From an uncultured Flavobacteriales bacterium (lineage in GTDB: Bacteria > Bacteroidota > Bacteroidia > Flavobacteriales_D > Crocinitomicaceae), in contig CAJXJK010000002.1 in NCBI GenBank assembly GCA_913054135.1, forward strand, positions 124,001 to 188,000: a stretch of 64,000 nucleotides of DNA, read 5' to 3'. Both the position numbers and the translations under genes were made by a program. Below are positions 24,487 to 36,560 of this stretch, in pieces. The notes beneath the pieces are model-generated. The model saw nothing but the letters and a program-made list of their open reading frames with translations. It was not told the origin of the DNA and searched no databases. Each line of letters begins with the position of its first letter. The stretch's first letter is position 1.

Positions 24487-27400
24487 TTACATATTCCTTC
24501 TGTATTGTCCACCAACTTCAAACAAGGCATCTGTAATTTGTCCTAACGAGCATACTTTTGCAGCATCCATGAGCTCTTCAAAAATATTTTTGTTTTGAAT
24601 AGCCGCTTCTTGAATTCTCACTAAAGCTTTTGAAGTTGCATCTTCGTTCGCTTTATGAAGTCCGTTCAGCATTGAGATTTGATATTGTTTTTCAGATTCC
24701 TCAGCTCTAATTACTTCTTTAGGTAGCACTGTTGGTGACCCTTTTGAGCTTAAGAAAGTATTCACCCCAATAATTGGGAATTCTCCTGTATGCTTCAAAG
24801 TTTCGTAGTACAATGATTCTTCTTGAATTTTTGAACGTTGGTACATGGTCTCCATAGCACCTAACACTCCTCCTCTTTCAGTAATTCTATCAAATTCAGT
24901 AAGAACAGCTTCTTCAACTAAATCAGTCAACTCTTCAATAATGAAAGCTCCTTGAATTGGATTTTCATTTTTAGCTAATCCTAACTCTCTATTGATGATT
25001 AATTGAATTGCCATTGCTCTTCTTACAGACTCTTCTGTTGGAGTTGTGATTGCTTCGTCATAAGCGTTTGTATGCAATGAATTACAGTTGTCATAAATCG
25101 CATACAGAGCTTGTAAAGTTGTTCTAATATCATTGAAGTCAATCTCTTGAGCATGCAAAGACCTACCAGATGTTTGGATATGATACTTTAACATTTGTGC
25201 TCTCGCATTTGCTCCATATTTCTTAGCCAATGCCTTAGACCAAATTCTTCTAGCAACTCTACCGATCACAGCATACTCTGGATCGATACCGTTTGAAAAG
25301 AAGAACGATAAATTCGGTCCAAATTTATTGATATCCATTCCTCTAGATAAGTAGTACTCAACATAAGTGAATCCATTTGCTAGAGTAAATGCCAATTGAG
25401 AAATTGGGTTTGCCCCCGCCTCTGCAATATGATATCCAGAAATAGAAACAGAATAGAAGTTTCTTACCCCTTTTTCAATAAAGTACTCTTGAACATCTCC
25501 CATTAATCTGAGTGCAAACTCAGTTGAGAATATACAAGTGTTTTGTGCTTGATCTTCCTTAAGGATATCGGCCTGAACAGTCCCCCTAACCTTGGTTAAG
25601 GTCTCAGCTTTGATTTTTGCATAAACATCTGCTGGCAATACTTGATCACCTGTTAAACCTAAGAGCATTAAACCTAAACCATCATTACCTTCTGGTAAAT
25701 CTCCCTGGTAAGATGGGCGTGTGAGATTGTTTGAATCATACACTTCTTTGTACTTCTTCTCTACCTCAGATTCTAAGCCATTTTCTTTAATGTACAATTC
25801 ACACTCCTGATCAATTGCGGCATTCATAAAGAAACCTAACAACATTGGCGCAGGACCATTAATCGTCATTGATACAGATGTTTTTGGATCAGATAATTTA
25901 AAGCCTGAATATAGTTTCTTAGCGTCATCTAAACAGCAAATTGAAACACCTGAATTCCCAATTTTCCCGTAGATATCTGGGCGCTCATTTGGATCATTAC
26001 CGTAAAGTGTAACCGAGTCAAATGCTGTTGACAACCTCTTAGCCGGCATTCCTAAAGACACATAATGAAACCTTCTGTTCGTTCTCTCTGGTCCACCTTC
26101 ACCAGCAAACATTCTTGTTGGATCCTCTCCCTCTCTTTTGAATGGGAATAAACCGGCCGTATAAGGGAATTCACCAGGAACGTTTTCTTGCAATGACCAT
26201 CTCAACACGTCTCCCCAACCAGTATACTTCGGTAAAGCAACTTTAGGAATTTGTAAATGTGATAATGATTCGGAATGCGTATCAATTGAAAGCTCTTTAT
26301 CTCTCACTTTAAATTTATAAACTGGCTCTTTGTATCGTTGAACCTTATCAGCCCAGCCTTCTACAATTAACCAATTCTTAGGGTCTAAGTTTAGCTTAAC
26401 TTGTTCAAAAGTCTCTTGCAAGCCTTTGATCAATCTATCTTTATCTTCAATTTCAGAATCTTTTAACGTTTCAATTGAAGAGTTTAATCCATGTAATTTG
26501 TCAGCTACCTCAACCTGAGAATCAACCCACTTGTCGTATCCTCTATTATTCTCAGAAATCTCTGACAGGTATCTTGTTCTAGCAGGTGGAATAACAAATA
26601 TCTTCTCAGACATTTCAGCTGTTATCTCAAAAGTAGATTTTAAATCAGCAGATGTTTTCTCTACCAACTTATCCATGATTGCTTTGTAAAGCGTATTCAT
26701 TCCTGGATCATTGAATTGAGAAGCAATAGTTCCATAAACTGGAATGTTCGCATCATCTTCATGCCATAATTCATGATTACGCTTGTACTGCTTTTTCACA
26801 TCACGAACAGCATCTAATGCCCCACGTTTGTCAAATTTATTTAAGGCAACAATGTCGGCAAAATCTAACATGTCAATTTTCTCTAACTGTGTTGCAGCTC
26901 CAAACTCTGGAGTCATCACATATAGAGATGCATCAGAGTGATCAAGAATCTCAGTATCAGATTGGCCAATACCTGAGGTCTCTAAAATGATTAAATCGAA
27001 GTTTGCTGCCTTCAGTATTTCTAAGGCCTCAGAAACATGCTTAGACAATGCCAAATTTGATTGACGTGTTGCTAATGAACGCATGTAAACTCTCTTATTT
27101 TTGATAGAGTTCATTCTAATTCTATCTCCCAATAAAGCTCCACCCGTCTTTTTCTTTGAAGGATCAACTGAAACAATCGCAATTTCTTTTTCAGGAAAAT
27201 CAATTAGGAATCTTCTCACCAATTCATCTACCAATGATGACTTCCCTGCTCCACCTGTACCGGTGATTCCTAATATAGGAGTATCAACTTTTGCGGCCAA
27301 GTCATGAACCTTGTTTAACTCATCTTTACTTTCTTCAGGATAATTCTCAGCTGCAGAAATTAAGCGAGCAATGTCAACCGGGTTTTTATCAGAAAGATGG

Positions 27401-27867
27401 TCAACTTCACCATTTAAATTTTGACCTGAAGGAAAATCAGCTTTTTGAACCAAATCATTAATCATTCCTTGCAGACCCATTGATCGGCCATCATCAGGAT
27501 GATAAATTCTTGTAATACCATAAGCTTGCAACTCTTCAATCTCAGAAGGAAGAATTGTTCCGCCACCACCTGCGAATATTTTAATATGGCTTGCACCTTT
27601 CTCATTCAGCAAATCATACATGTACTTCAAGTACTCAGTATGACCACCTTGATAAGAAGTCATTGCTATTGCCTGCGCATCCTCTTGGATAGCGCAATCA
27701 ACTACCTCTTCAACTGAGCGGTCATGACCTAAGTGAATCACCTCACATCCAGTTGACTGGATGATTCTACGCATAATATTTATTGCGGCGTCATGCCCAT
27801 CAAAAAGTGATGCAGCTGTTACAATTCTCACTTTATTCTGTGGTTTATATGGCTCGATTTTCTCCAT
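24487..27867 (-). CDS. icmF: Fused isobutyryl-CoA mutase/G-protein chaperone IcmF
   Basis: An 1126-residue adenosylcobalamin enzyme. Residues 12-140 form the B12-binding domain with the DGHDAAIN version of DxHxxG (H25). Residues about 195-420 are a MeaB-type GTPase with P-loop [12 protein letters not shown] (200-211) and NKFDKRG. Residues about 540-1126 are the mutase barrel ([36 protein letters not shown]). The FPYTAG context is the isobutyryl-type pocket; methylmalonyl-CoA mutases have a different Tyr/Arg pocket. IcmF interconverts isobutyryl-CoA and n-butyryl-CoA (and can act on related acyl-CoAs), and its GTPase part loads and repairs the cofactor. A TAnnTTTG element lies at 27891-27898. 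Role in branched-chain or odd-chain acid use is inferred. Confidence 0.95.
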   Translation of the reverse strand: MEKIEPYKPQNKVRIVTAASLFDGHDAAINIMRRIIQSTGCEVIHLGHDRSVEEVVDCAIQEDAQAIAMTSYQGGHTEYLKYMYDLLNEKGASHIKIFAGGGGTILPSEIEELQAYGITRIYHPDDGRSMGLQGMINDLVQKADFPSGQNLNGEVDHLSDKNPVDIARLISAAENYPEESKDELNKVHDLAAKVDTPILGITGTGGAGKSSLVDELVRRFLIDFPEKEIAIVSVDPSKKKTGGALLGDRIRMNSIKNKRVYMRSLATRQSNLALSKHVSEALEILKAANFDLIILETSGIGQSDTEILDHSDASLYVMTPEFGAATQLEKIDMLDFADIVALNKFDKRGALDAVRDVKKQYKRNHELWHEDDANIPVYGTIASQFNDPGMNTLYKAIMDKLVEKTSADLKSTFEITAEMSEKIFVIPPARTRYLSEISENNRGYDKWVDSQVEVADKLHGLNSSIETLKDSEIEDKDRLIKGLQETFEQVKLNLDPKNWLIVEGWADKVQRYKEPVYKFKVRDKELSIDTHSESLSHLQIPKVALPKYTGWGDVLRWSLQENVPGEFPYTAGLFPFKREGEDPTRMFAGEGGPERTNRRFHYVSLGMPAKRLSTAFDSVTLYGNDPNERPDIYGKIGNSGVSICCLDDAKKLYSGFKLSDPKTSVSMTINGPAPMLLGFFMNAAIDQECELYIKENGLESEVEKKYKEVYDSNNLTRPSYQGDLPEGNDGLGLMLLGLTGDQVLPADVYAKIKAETLTKVRGTVQADILKEDQAQNTCIFSTEFALRLMGDVQEYFIEKGVRNFYSVSISGYHIAEAGANPISQLAFTLANGFTYVEYYLSRGMDINKFGPNLSFFFSNGIDPEYAVIGRVARRIWSKALAKKYGANARAQMLKYHIQTSGRSLHAQEIDFNDIRTTLQALYAIYDNCNSLHTNAYDEAITTPTEESVRRAMAIQLIINRELGLAKNENPIQGAFIIEELTDLVEEAVLTEFDRITERGGVLGAMETMYQRSKIQEESLYYETLKHTGEFPIIGVNTFLSSKGSPTVLPKEVIRAEESEKQYQISMLNGLHKANEDATSKALVRIQEAAIQNKNIFEELMDAAKVCSLGQITDALFEVGGQYRRNM

Positions 27868-27890
27868 TTATCGGTCGATTTTTAGAAGAC

Positions 27891-27898
27891 CAAATATA
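27891..27898 (-). promoter_or_regulatory. -7 promoter element (TATATTTG) upstream of icmF
   Basis: Perfect TAnnTTTG on the minus strand, 24 bases before the icmF ATG. It probably drives icmF and the phosphatase gene behind it. Confidence 0.55.
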
Positions 27899-27956
27899 AG
27901 CAAAATAGCGCCATTTTGGAACGGTAATTGTAGCTATTCGACTAAAATGATCGCAA

Positions 27957-28283
27957 ATGAAAAAAATAATGACAACCACCCTGGTGGTATTGGCCGGCCT
28001 ATTCCTGTTTGGAAGTTGTGCTAAGACTGTAGATCCTATTTGGACGGTAATGGAAGAAGATAATTGTAAACCGCCGTGGGTAGGGCTAACTGATAACAAA
28101 TCACGAAAAAATCTGGAATCAATTTTAAGGGCAGACGGAATTATTCCGCTCAAAATAAAGATTAAGGGCGACAGAGATAATGACAGTCAGGAATGCGGGC
28201 AACCTTCAGGGAAGAGTTATCATGTTCAAATTGACCAATCACAATTAAGCTGGCTACTCTACTATGGATTTGAAGTTGAATGA
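27957..28283 (+). CDS. Small lipoprotein of unknown function
   Basis: A 108-residue exported protein. A basic start and hydrophobic stretch (TTTLVVLAGLFLF) end in the lipobox FGSC, so it would be acylated at Cys20 and held in a membrane. The mature part has two further cysteines (EDNCKPPW and QECGQPSGKS) that may form a disulfide, with a short strand YHVQIDQSQLSWLLYYGF at the end. I do not recognise a family. It is divergent from icmF and lies just before hpt. Confidence 0.7.
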   Translation: MKKIMTTTLVVLAGLFLFGSCAKTVDPIWTVMEEDNCKPPWVGLTDNKSRKNLESILRADGIIPLKIKIKGDRDNDSQECGQPSGKSYHVQIDQSQLSWLLYYGFEVE

Positions 28284-28303
28284 TTGATTTTTCATTCAAT
28301 TCG

Positions 28304-28311
28304 TATCTTTG
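28304..28311 (+). promoter_or_regulatory. Promoter for hpt (TTG at 28284-28286, TATCTTTG at 28304-28311)
   Basis: TTG and TATCTTTG are separated by 17 bases, matching the two-part Bacteroidota promoter. The -7 element covers the TTG codon at 28309, so that codon cannot be in the transcript. Confidence 0.6.
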
Positions 28312-28326
28312 AGTAAAACAAAGATT

Positions 28327-28857
28327 TTGGTAAAACTTCATGACAAAACATTTTCACATTTCTTAACTGAAGATGAAATTGACACTATCGTTCAAGAACT
28401 TGCAGATAGAATTAATAAGGACTATACCGGTAAACAGCCATTATTGCTTGGAGTCTTAAATGGTTCTTTCATGTTTATCTCTGACTTAATGAAAAAACTT
28501 ACCATTGACTGTGAATTAAGTTTTATCAAACTTGCATCTTACTCAGGAACTGAGTCTCAGGGTGAAGTAAACGAACTTATTGGTCTATCAACAACCTTAG
28601 ACAACAAAGATGTCATTGTATTAGAGGATATCATTGATACAGGAAATACTGTCGGGAAAATCTTTGAATTATTGAAAGATGAAAAAACAAAGAGCTTGGC
28701 GATAGGTACCCTTTTACTTAAACCTGATGTATTCAAAGATCAATTTAAGGTTGATTATATAGGTCAAGAAATTCCTGACGCCTTTGTTGTAGGATATGGA
28801 TTAGACTATGATCAATTAGGACGAAACTTAAAAGAGATTTATCAGCTTTCAAGTTGA
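28327..28857 (+). CDS. hpt: Hypoxanthine phosphoribosyltransferase
   Basis: Purine salvage enzyme joining hypoxanthine (and guanine) to PRPP to make IMP/GMP in the cytoplasm. From the start used here the protein has 176 residues, beginning VKLHDKTFSHFL after the initiator. The PRPP-binding signature is VIVLEDIIDTGNTV, and the flexible-loop region LASYSGTE is present. No ATG exists at the N-terminus. A TTG at 28309 would add six residues but lies inside the promoter element at 28304-28311; the TTG at 28327 is therefore preferred. Both are unconventional starts, so the exact N-terminus is open. Confidence 0.92.
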   Translation: MVKLHDKTFSHFLTEDEIDTIVQELADRINKDYTGKQPLLLGVLNGSFMFISDLMKKLTIDCELSFIKLASYSGTESQGEVNELIGLSTTLDNKDVIVLEDIIDTGNTVGKIFELLKDEKTKSLAIGTLLLKPDVFKDQFKVDYIGQEIPDAFVVGYGLDYDQLGRNLKEIYQLSS

Positions 28858-28868
28858 ATTGTTTATAA

Positions 28869-29327
28869 TCACAAACTCCTCTTCATAGCCAATATGTAAC
28901 CTAGGTGTAAAGCCTGATGAAGGTTGCTAAACTTCAAACCTTCTTCAAAAGAGTTTAAATCAAAATTGTAAGAGGTAGAATATGGAATATTCACTCCAAA
29001 AAATCCATCTTTATCTAAATCAGCTTCTAATTCATCTACTTGATTCAATAATTCGGTTGTAATGAATTCGAATTCAGCTTGATCAATAGGAGATTCTGGA
29101 ACAGAACCTTTTTTATACTTCACAACAAAGTCTTTCTCTAGGCCACCTGGAACAGAATTCAACTGATAAACTAGCCCCTTATGAGTTGACACCATATGAC
29201 CAATGTGCCATGCAATGTTACCGGTGAAGCCATCTGGAATTTTGTTGATTTGCTCTAAGGTTAAACCTTTCAAAAGGGCAATTGTGTTCGTTCTTGTTGC
29301 TCTGAATAATTCTAATTCTGTTTTCAT
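28869..29327 (-). CDS. DinB-family putative metal-dependent hydrolase
   Basis: A 152-residue four-helix bundle protein of the DinB/YfiT type. Metal-binding histidines are in GNIAWHIGHMV and the C-terminal HQALHLGYIL. The start at MKTELELFRATRTN is chosen because a longer in-frame reading would overlap the methylase gene. DinB relatives include thiol transferases using bacillithiol or glutathione-like cofactors, and damage-induced proteins; which applies here is unknown. It converges with hpt and is the last gene of a minus-strand run after the methylase gene. Confidence 0.85.
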   Translation of the reverse strand: MKTELELFRATRTNTIALLKGLTLEQINKIPDGFTGNIAWHIGHMVSTHKGLVYQLNSVPGGLEKDFVVKYKKGSVPESPIDQAEFEFITTELLNQVDELEADLDKDGFFGVNIPYSTSYNFDLNSFEEGLKFSNLHQALHLGYILAMKRSL

Positions 29328-29338
29328 ATCTACATTCG

Positions 29339-30046
29339 TTATTGACCTAAGACAAAAACACAAGGCGTTTTGTCAAATTGAAATTTATTTTTTTTCCAAT
29401 CTTCAATTGATTTTGTAATTATTTTTTCTTCTGGACCCGTTACATCATAGGCGATACAAAGCTTTGAGTCAGCAGGGCAATGTTTCAAAAAGTCAGCAAA
29501 GATGGTCTCATTACGATAAGGAGTCTCAATAAAAATTTGAGCGAATGAAGTTTTAGCAATTGTCTTTACCATCTCTTTCACTTCTCTTGATCGCTCTGGC
29601 TCTTTCTTTGCCAAATACCCATTGAATGTAAAACCATTCCCATTCATTCCGCTTGCGGCTAGTGCCATCAATATAGAAGAAGGTCCAACCAACGGAATTA
29701 CTTCAATGCCTGCAAAATGAGCCATTGAAACAATCTGTGCTCCTGGATCTGCAATTGCCGGATAACCTGATTCTGACAATAAACCAAAGTCATTTCCAGC
29801 TTTCAAATCATCAAGAATCTCTAATTGAAAAGAATAATCGTGATGCTTGTCTTGTTCAAAAAAGTATGAATCATTAATTGGAAATTCAGGATCCATCTTT
29901 CTTAGAAACTGTCTAGCCGTTTTGATTTTTTCTACCACAAAGTATCTAAGCTCAGATACGATTGATTTGTTGTAATCAGGAAGCACTCTTTCTAAATGAG
30001 ATTCACTGATGTTTATCGGAACGATATATAATTTACCCTTTGACAT
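29339..30046 (-). CDS. SAM-dependent methyltransferase, RsmI-like (tetrapyrrole-methylase fold)
   Basis: A 235-residue protein of the fold used by RsmI and corrin methylases. Signatures are GKLYIVP near the start, LLSESGYPAIADPG and GPSSILMALAASGMNG (SAM site). RsmI methylates C1402 of 16S rRNA; this shorter Bacteroidota version differs from canonical RsmI (GTLYVVATPIGN), so the RNA target is inferred rather than shown. The ATG at 30046 is preferred over a TTG nine bases earlier; either way it overlaps the LMW phosphatase gene by 14 or more bases. Confidence 0.85.
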   Translation of the reverse strand: MSKGKLYIVPINISESHLERVLPDYNKSIVSELRYFVVEKIKTARQFLRKMDPEFPINDSYFFEQDKHHDYSFQLEILDDLKAGNDFGLLSESGYPAIADPGAQIVSMAHFAGIEVIPLVGPSSILMALAASGMNGNGFTFNGYLAKKEPERSREVKEMVKTIAKTSFAQIFIETPYRNETIFADFLKHCPADSKLCIAYDVTGPEEKIITKSIEDWKKNKFQFDKTPCVFVLGQ

Positions 30047-30497
30047 ACTTCTCAATTATAATATCAGTAGCAACATCCAGTAAATCAAAAACATGTTGAA
30101 AGCCTTCATCTCCGCCATAATATGGATCAGGAACAGCATTATTGGCTCCGGCATTCACCTCATTCAAAATCAACTTTACTTTTGATTTATCTTCTTTATT
30201 TCTCGCCAAGGTGATCATGTTATTATAATTAGAAGAGTCCATAGCATAGATTAAATCAAACTCATCATAATCAGAAGAAACAAATTGTCTTGCTTGCAAA
30301 TCATCAATATTGACCCCGTTTGCTATAGCAGTTTGTCTCATTCTAGAATCTGGAGCTTCTCCAATATGATAAGATGAAGTACCTGCAGAATCAGTTTCTA
30401 CACCTTCAATATTTTGTTCTTGTAATTTGTGCCTCAGAATTCCTTCGGCTATTGGGGAACGACAGATGTTCCCTAAACATACCATCAATATTTTCAT
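30033..30497 (-). CDS. Low-molecular-weight protein tyrosine phosphatase
   Basis: A 154-residue enzyme of full family length. The P-loop is VCLGNICRSPIAEG (C7, R13), and the acid loop VPDPYYGGDEGF lies near residue 124. These are the catalytic Cys/Arg and general-acid Asp of LMW-PTP. It dephosphorylates tyrosine, in other bacteria often on exopolysaccharide kinases, but no such kinase is nearby. The gene follows the terminator of dnaA and overlaps the methylase gene. Confidence 0.93.
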   Translation of the reverse strand: MKILMVCLGNICRSPIAEGILRHKLQEQNIEGVETDSAGTSSYHIGEAPDSRMRQTAIANGVNIDDLQARQFVSSDYDEFDLIYAMDSSNYNNMITLARNKEDKSKVKLILNEVNAGANNAVPDPYYGGDEGFQHVFDLLDVATDIIIEKYVKG

Positions 30498-30510
30498 TTG
30501 ATAAAAATAA

Positions 30511-30538
30511 AAAACCCTGACACAGAGGCCAGGGTTTT
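30511..30538 (-). terminator. Intrinsic terminator after dnaA
   Basis: AAAACCCTG (30511-30519) pairs perfectly with CAGGGTTTT (30530-30538), with T-rich flanks on the minus strand. It lies directly after the dnaA stop. Confidence 0.8.
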
Positions 30539-30541
30539 GAA

Positions 30542-31981
30542 TTAATTAACGTTTAATTTCTTTTCTAAGTCTTCAAGATAGCCTCTGAATTGTTTATCAG
30601 TTTCAGCCAAGTTGTTAACTGTTCTACATGCATGCAATACCGTAGCGTGATCTTTACCTCCACACTGAGCACCAATACTAGCCAATGACCATTTTGTCAT
30701 TTTCTTAGCAAAGTACATTGCAATTTGACGAGCTTGTACAACTTCTCTTTTTCTAGTCTTAGATTTTAACAACTCAATTGGTAAGTTGAAATAGTCGCAA
30801 ACAATCTTGTGGATGTAATCCATAGATACTTCACGAGCAGTATTTTTAACGAAAGTGTCAATCATTTTCTTCGCTAGCTCGATAGTCACTGCCTTCTTAT
30901 TAAGAGAAGCCTGAGCTATTAGTGAAGTCAATGCACCTTCCATTTCTCTGATGTTTGTATTAATACTATAAGCTAAGTATTCAATAACGTCATCAGGAAG
31001 GTTAACACCATTTCCGTAAATTTTTCTTTGTAAAATTGCGATTCTAGTTTCTAATCCTGGAGCTTGAACGTCTGCAGATAATCCCCATTTGAAACGAGAT
31101 AATAATCTTTGTTCAATTCCTTTCATCTCAACCGGAGCTTTATCAGCCGTAAGAACCAACTGCTTTCCTGTTTGATGTAAGTGATTAAAAATGTGAAAGA
31201 ACGCATCTTGAGTCTTTTCTTTTCCGGCAAAGAATTGAACATCATCAATAATAAGAACGTCCATCAACTTATAGAAGTTAATGAAATCATTTGTTGTGTT
31301 GTTCTTAATAGAGTCAATGAACTGTCTAGTAAATGTTTCAGCTTGAGCATACAATACAGTCTTGTTAGGGAATTGGTTTTTGATTCCGATTCCGATTGCA
31401 TGCGCTAAATGAGTTTTACCTAATCCTACACCACCATAAATTAATAGTGGATTAAAAGCTGTTCCTCCTGGTTTGTTAGATACTGCAAATGCAGCAGACC
31501 TAGCAAGTCTGTTACAATCTCCTTCAACAAAATTGTCAAAAGAATAAGTAGGATTTAAATTTGAGTCAACATTTACTTTCTTTAGCCCTGGAATGACAAA
31601 TGGGTTTCTAATTGGATTTTCTCCAATATTAAGTGGCATTGATACCGGGGTATTCGACAAATTCTTTTTACTCGAAGTTGGAAGCTTGACCGTGTAAGGT
31701 GTTTTCTTGCTATCAGCAGATCTATCCATGATAATAGAATACTCTAGCTTAGCGTCTGGACCAATTTCTTTCTTGATCACCTTTTTTAATAAGTCAATGT
31801 AATGCTCTTCTAACCACTCGTAAAAGAAGTGCGAAGGAACCTGAAGCGTCAAAACCTTACTTTTGAATCGAATTGGAGATATCGGCTCAAACCAAGTTTT
31901 AAAACTTTGAAGGCTAATATTATCCTTGATCACCTTTAAGCAATCATCCCAAATCAACTCATGGTTTTTTTTGTTTTTCAT
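30542..31981 (-). CDS. dnaA: Chromosomal replication initiator protein DnaA
   Basis: Binds DnaA boxes and opens the replication origin. The 479-residue protein has all domains: N-terminal helicase-loading domain (residues 1-80, WDDCLKVIKDNISLQSFKTWFEP), linker, AAA+ domain with Walker A GGVGLGKTHLAHAIG and Walker B LIIDDVQFF, and domain IV with the DNA-binding signature GGKDHATVLHACRTV near the C-terminus. No dnaN or recF follows, which is common in Bacteroidota. The 227 bases upstream do not contain a convincing cluster of DnaA boxes, so I do not call an origin. One near-match box sits at 32046-32054. Confidence 0.97.
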   Translation of the reverse strand: MKNKKNHELIWDDCLKVIKDNISLQSFKTWFEPISPIRFKSKVLTLQVPSHFFYEWLEEHYIDLLKKVIKKEIGPDAKLEYSIIMDRSADSKKTPYTVKLPTSSKKNLSNTPVSMPLNIGENPIRNPFVIPGLKKVNVDSNLNPTYSFDNFVEGDCNRLARSAAFAVSNKPGGTAFNPLLIYGGVGLGKTHLAHAIGIGIKNQFPNKTVLYAQAETFTRQFIDSIKNNTTNDFINFYKLMDVLIIDDVQFFAGKEKTQDAFFHIFNHLHQTGKQLVLTADKAPVEMKGIEQRLLSRFKWGLSADVQAPGLETRIAILQRKIYGNGVNLPDDVIEYLAYSINTNIREMEGALTSLIAQASLNKKAVTIELAKKMIDTFVKNTAREVSMDYIHKIVCDYFNLPIELLKSKTRKREVVQARQIAMYFAKKMTKWSLASIGAQCGGKDHATVLHACRTVNNLAETDKQFRGYLEDLEKKLNVN

Positions 31982-32045
31982 TCAGGTAAGGGGTTAAAAA
32001 GTTGTGCTAATGTCCGTTTTTGTTCTTGTCAAAAACAGAAGACAA

Positions 32046-32054
32046 ATATTCACA
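32046..32054 (+). promoter_or_regulatory. Near-match DnaA box upstream of dnaA
   Basis: ATATTCACA differs from TTATNCACA at one base. It overlaps a near-consensus -7 element on the minus strand (AATATTTG at 32044-32051), which would allow autoregulation. A single imperfect box is weak evidence. Confidence 0.25.
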
Positions 32055-32208
32055 TAAAAAAGTTATAAAAAAAATCAAATGACTGTTGTTTATTAAAAAT
32101 ATTTTACAAGTCGATTTTTATGAAAATTTATGCCGAAAATATTTTGGTCAAACGAAATTAATTCTATTTTACAATCCATTTTTATACGGATTACTACAAT
32201 ATACAACA

Positions 32209-32622
32209 ATGTTCTCAAATTCAAGCCACTTGCGCATTAGATATAGCGAAACAGATCAAATGGGTTACTGTTATTACGGAAATTATGCTCAATTTTTTGA
32301 AATTGGTCGTGTCGAAACCTTAAGGGAAATTGGCGTGAGTTACAAGTCTTTAGAAGAGCGTGGAATCATGCTCCCAGTTGTTGACTTAAACGTTAAATAT
32401 CTACGTCCAGCACTTTATGATGATTTAATAGAAATCAAAACTTTTTTAAAAAAAGTACCTGGTGCTAGAATTGAATTTGACTATGAAATTTATAATGAGA
32501 AAAAAGAATTGCTAACCACTGCATCAACAACATTGGTTTTCATTTCATCTGAAACAATGAAACCAATTCAGGCTCCTGAAGATGTAAAAAGGGAAATTGA
32601 GCGACATTTAGCAGCTAACTAA
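32209..32622 (+). CDS. 4-hydroxybenzoyl-CoA thioesterase-family (YbgC-like) acyl-CoA thioesterase
   Basis: A 137-residue hotdog-fold protein. The active-site segment YSETDQMGYCYYGNYAQFF holds the conserved Asp and the following helix seen in YbgC/4HBT enzymes, with Tyr replacing the usual His. It hydrolyses acyl-CoA thioesters in the cytoplasm; chain length is unknown. An open frame extends 41 codons upstream but that part is Phe/Tyr-rich and unlike the family; the ATG at 32209 aligns with the domain. It converges with the small lipoprotein gene, with a 4-base overlap. Confidence 0.9.
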   Translation: MFSNSSHLRIRYSETDQMGYCYYGNYAQFFEIGRVETLREIGVSYKSLEERGIMLPVVDLNVKYLRPALYDDLIEIKTFLKKVPGARIEFDYEIYNEKKELLTTASTTLVFISSETMKPIQAPEDVKREIERHLAAN

Positions 32623-32915
32623 AGCTCATCACAAGTAAAATCGAAGTTATCCAAAACGGTTGTATCTTTCTTAGACTGATACACCTGCTCAATGGTAAAA
32701 GACTCACCTTTATTAGGCTTAATACACTCATCTCCTAAAGGAGTTCCGTCTTCTTCAAACAAAGTGCCAGTGATTGTAGTCGTCTCTTCTTCCTCTCCAT
32801 TCACGCCCTGTATAATCGTAGTAACATCATACGTATAAGAACATCTCGTACATTTCTCGCAAGAAGCAAAGACAAAAAGAAGTCCAAATAAGATAAATGT
32901 CGCCGAGCGTGTCAT
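32619..32915 (-). CDS. Small cysteine-rich lipoprotein of unknown function
   Basis: A 98-residue exported protein. The signal peptide (ATFILFGLLFVFASC) ends with a lipobox Cys19. The mature part has a CEKCTRCSY cluster next to the acylated Cys and a Thr/Glu-rich stretch, plus two late cysteines (DECIKP and FTCDEL). A TAnnTTTG element at 32933-32940 supports expression. I do not recognise a family; the CxxC spacing suggests metal or disulfide bonding. Confidence 0.7.
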   Translation of the reverse strand: MTRSATFILFGLLFVFASCEKCTRCSYTYDVTTIIQGVNGEEEETTTITGTLFEEDGTPLGDECIKPNKGESFTIEQVYQSKKDTTVLDNFDFTCDEL

Positions 32916-32932
32916 AAGTTTGTAATTTGGTT

Positions 32933-32940
32933 CAAAGATA
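32933..32940 (-). promoter_or_regulatory. -7 promoter element (TATCTTTG) for the small lipoprotein gene
   Basis: Perfect TAnnTTTG on the minus strand, 18 bases before the ATG at 32915, and only 8 bases from the divergent mnmD start. Confidence 0.5.
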
Positions 32941-32948
32941 TAAAACTA

Positions 32949-33614
32949 ATGCACAGAAAAATTATTGTAACGGAAGACAATTCTAAAACTTTGTTAATTC
33001 CTGAATTAAAAGAAACTTACCACTCAACTAAGGGTGCACTAACTGAAGCATTACACATCTTCATTAAAGAAGGTATCATTCATAGCAATAAAAATGAGCT
33101 CAACATATTTGAAATGGGCATGGGCACAGGACTAAACGCACTTTTATCGTTTAATCATTCGACAAATAATGGCATAAAAATTATCTATAGTGCAATTGAA
33201 AAATATCCCTTAGAAATCAATGAAGTCAATCAATTAGAGTATTTAAAAGGATGTAAACTGGAAACTTTGCGAGAAGAATTTGAATTAATCCATAACTCAC
33301 CATTCAATAGAAAGATCAAAATCAATGAAGATTTTGAACTGTACAAAATCAATGATGACGTGGTCAACTTGAAAATGGAAGAGAATTCGATTGACATCAT
33401 ATTTTATGACGCTTTTGGTCCAAAAGTGCAGGAAAAGCTTTGGGGAGAAGAAGTCATGTCAAAAATGCACTCCATATTAAAACCGAAAGGATTCTTGGTC
33501 ACATACTGCGCTCAAGGAGCCTTTAAAAGGACATTAAAAGCACTTAACTTTGAAATCGAAAACATACCTGGCCCTCCTGGAAAAAGAGAAATGACACGTG
33601 CATTTAAGAAATAG
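32949..33614 (+). CDS. mnmD: tRNA 5-methylaminomethyl-2-thiouridine methyltransferase MnmD
   Basis: A 221-residue stand-alone version of the N-terminal methyltransferase domain of MnmC, which finishes the mnm5s2U34 wobble modification. The SAM motif is FEMGMGTGLNALLS, followed later by IIFYDAFGPKVQEKLW and the typical tail TYCAQGAFKRTLKAL ... GPPGKREMTRA. The oxidase half of MnmC is missing, as in many Bacteroidota and Gram-positives. It is divergent from the small lipoprotein gene and monocistronic so far as can be seen. Confidence 0.92.
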   Translation: MHRKIIVTEDNSKTLLIPELKETYHSTKGALTEALHIFIKEGIIHSNKNELNIFEMGMGTGLNALLSFNHSTNNGIKIIYSAIEKYPLEINEVNQLEYLKGCKLETLREEFELIHNSPFNRKIKINEDFELYKINDDVVNLKMEENSIDIIFYDAFGPKVQEKLWGEEVMSKMHSILKPKGFLVTYCAQGAFKRTLKALNFEIENIPGPPGKREMTRAFKK

Positions 33615-33702
33615 TTTATTAAGCGTTAATTACTTTTTACTATTTGCTCAATTATTTCTTTCAATTCTCATTAATTTTAGCACACATAACTAATACTACT
33701 TC

Positions 33703-36560
<2,858 letters not shown>

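Noticed and set aside
32086-32208. 41-codon N-terminal extension of the thioesterase
   Set aside because: Phe/Tyr-rich sequence unlike hotdog proteins; the ATG at 32209 matches the domain start.
31982-32208. Replication origin upstream of dnaA
   Set aside because: Only one imperfect DnaA box and no array of repeats; AT-richness alone is not enough.
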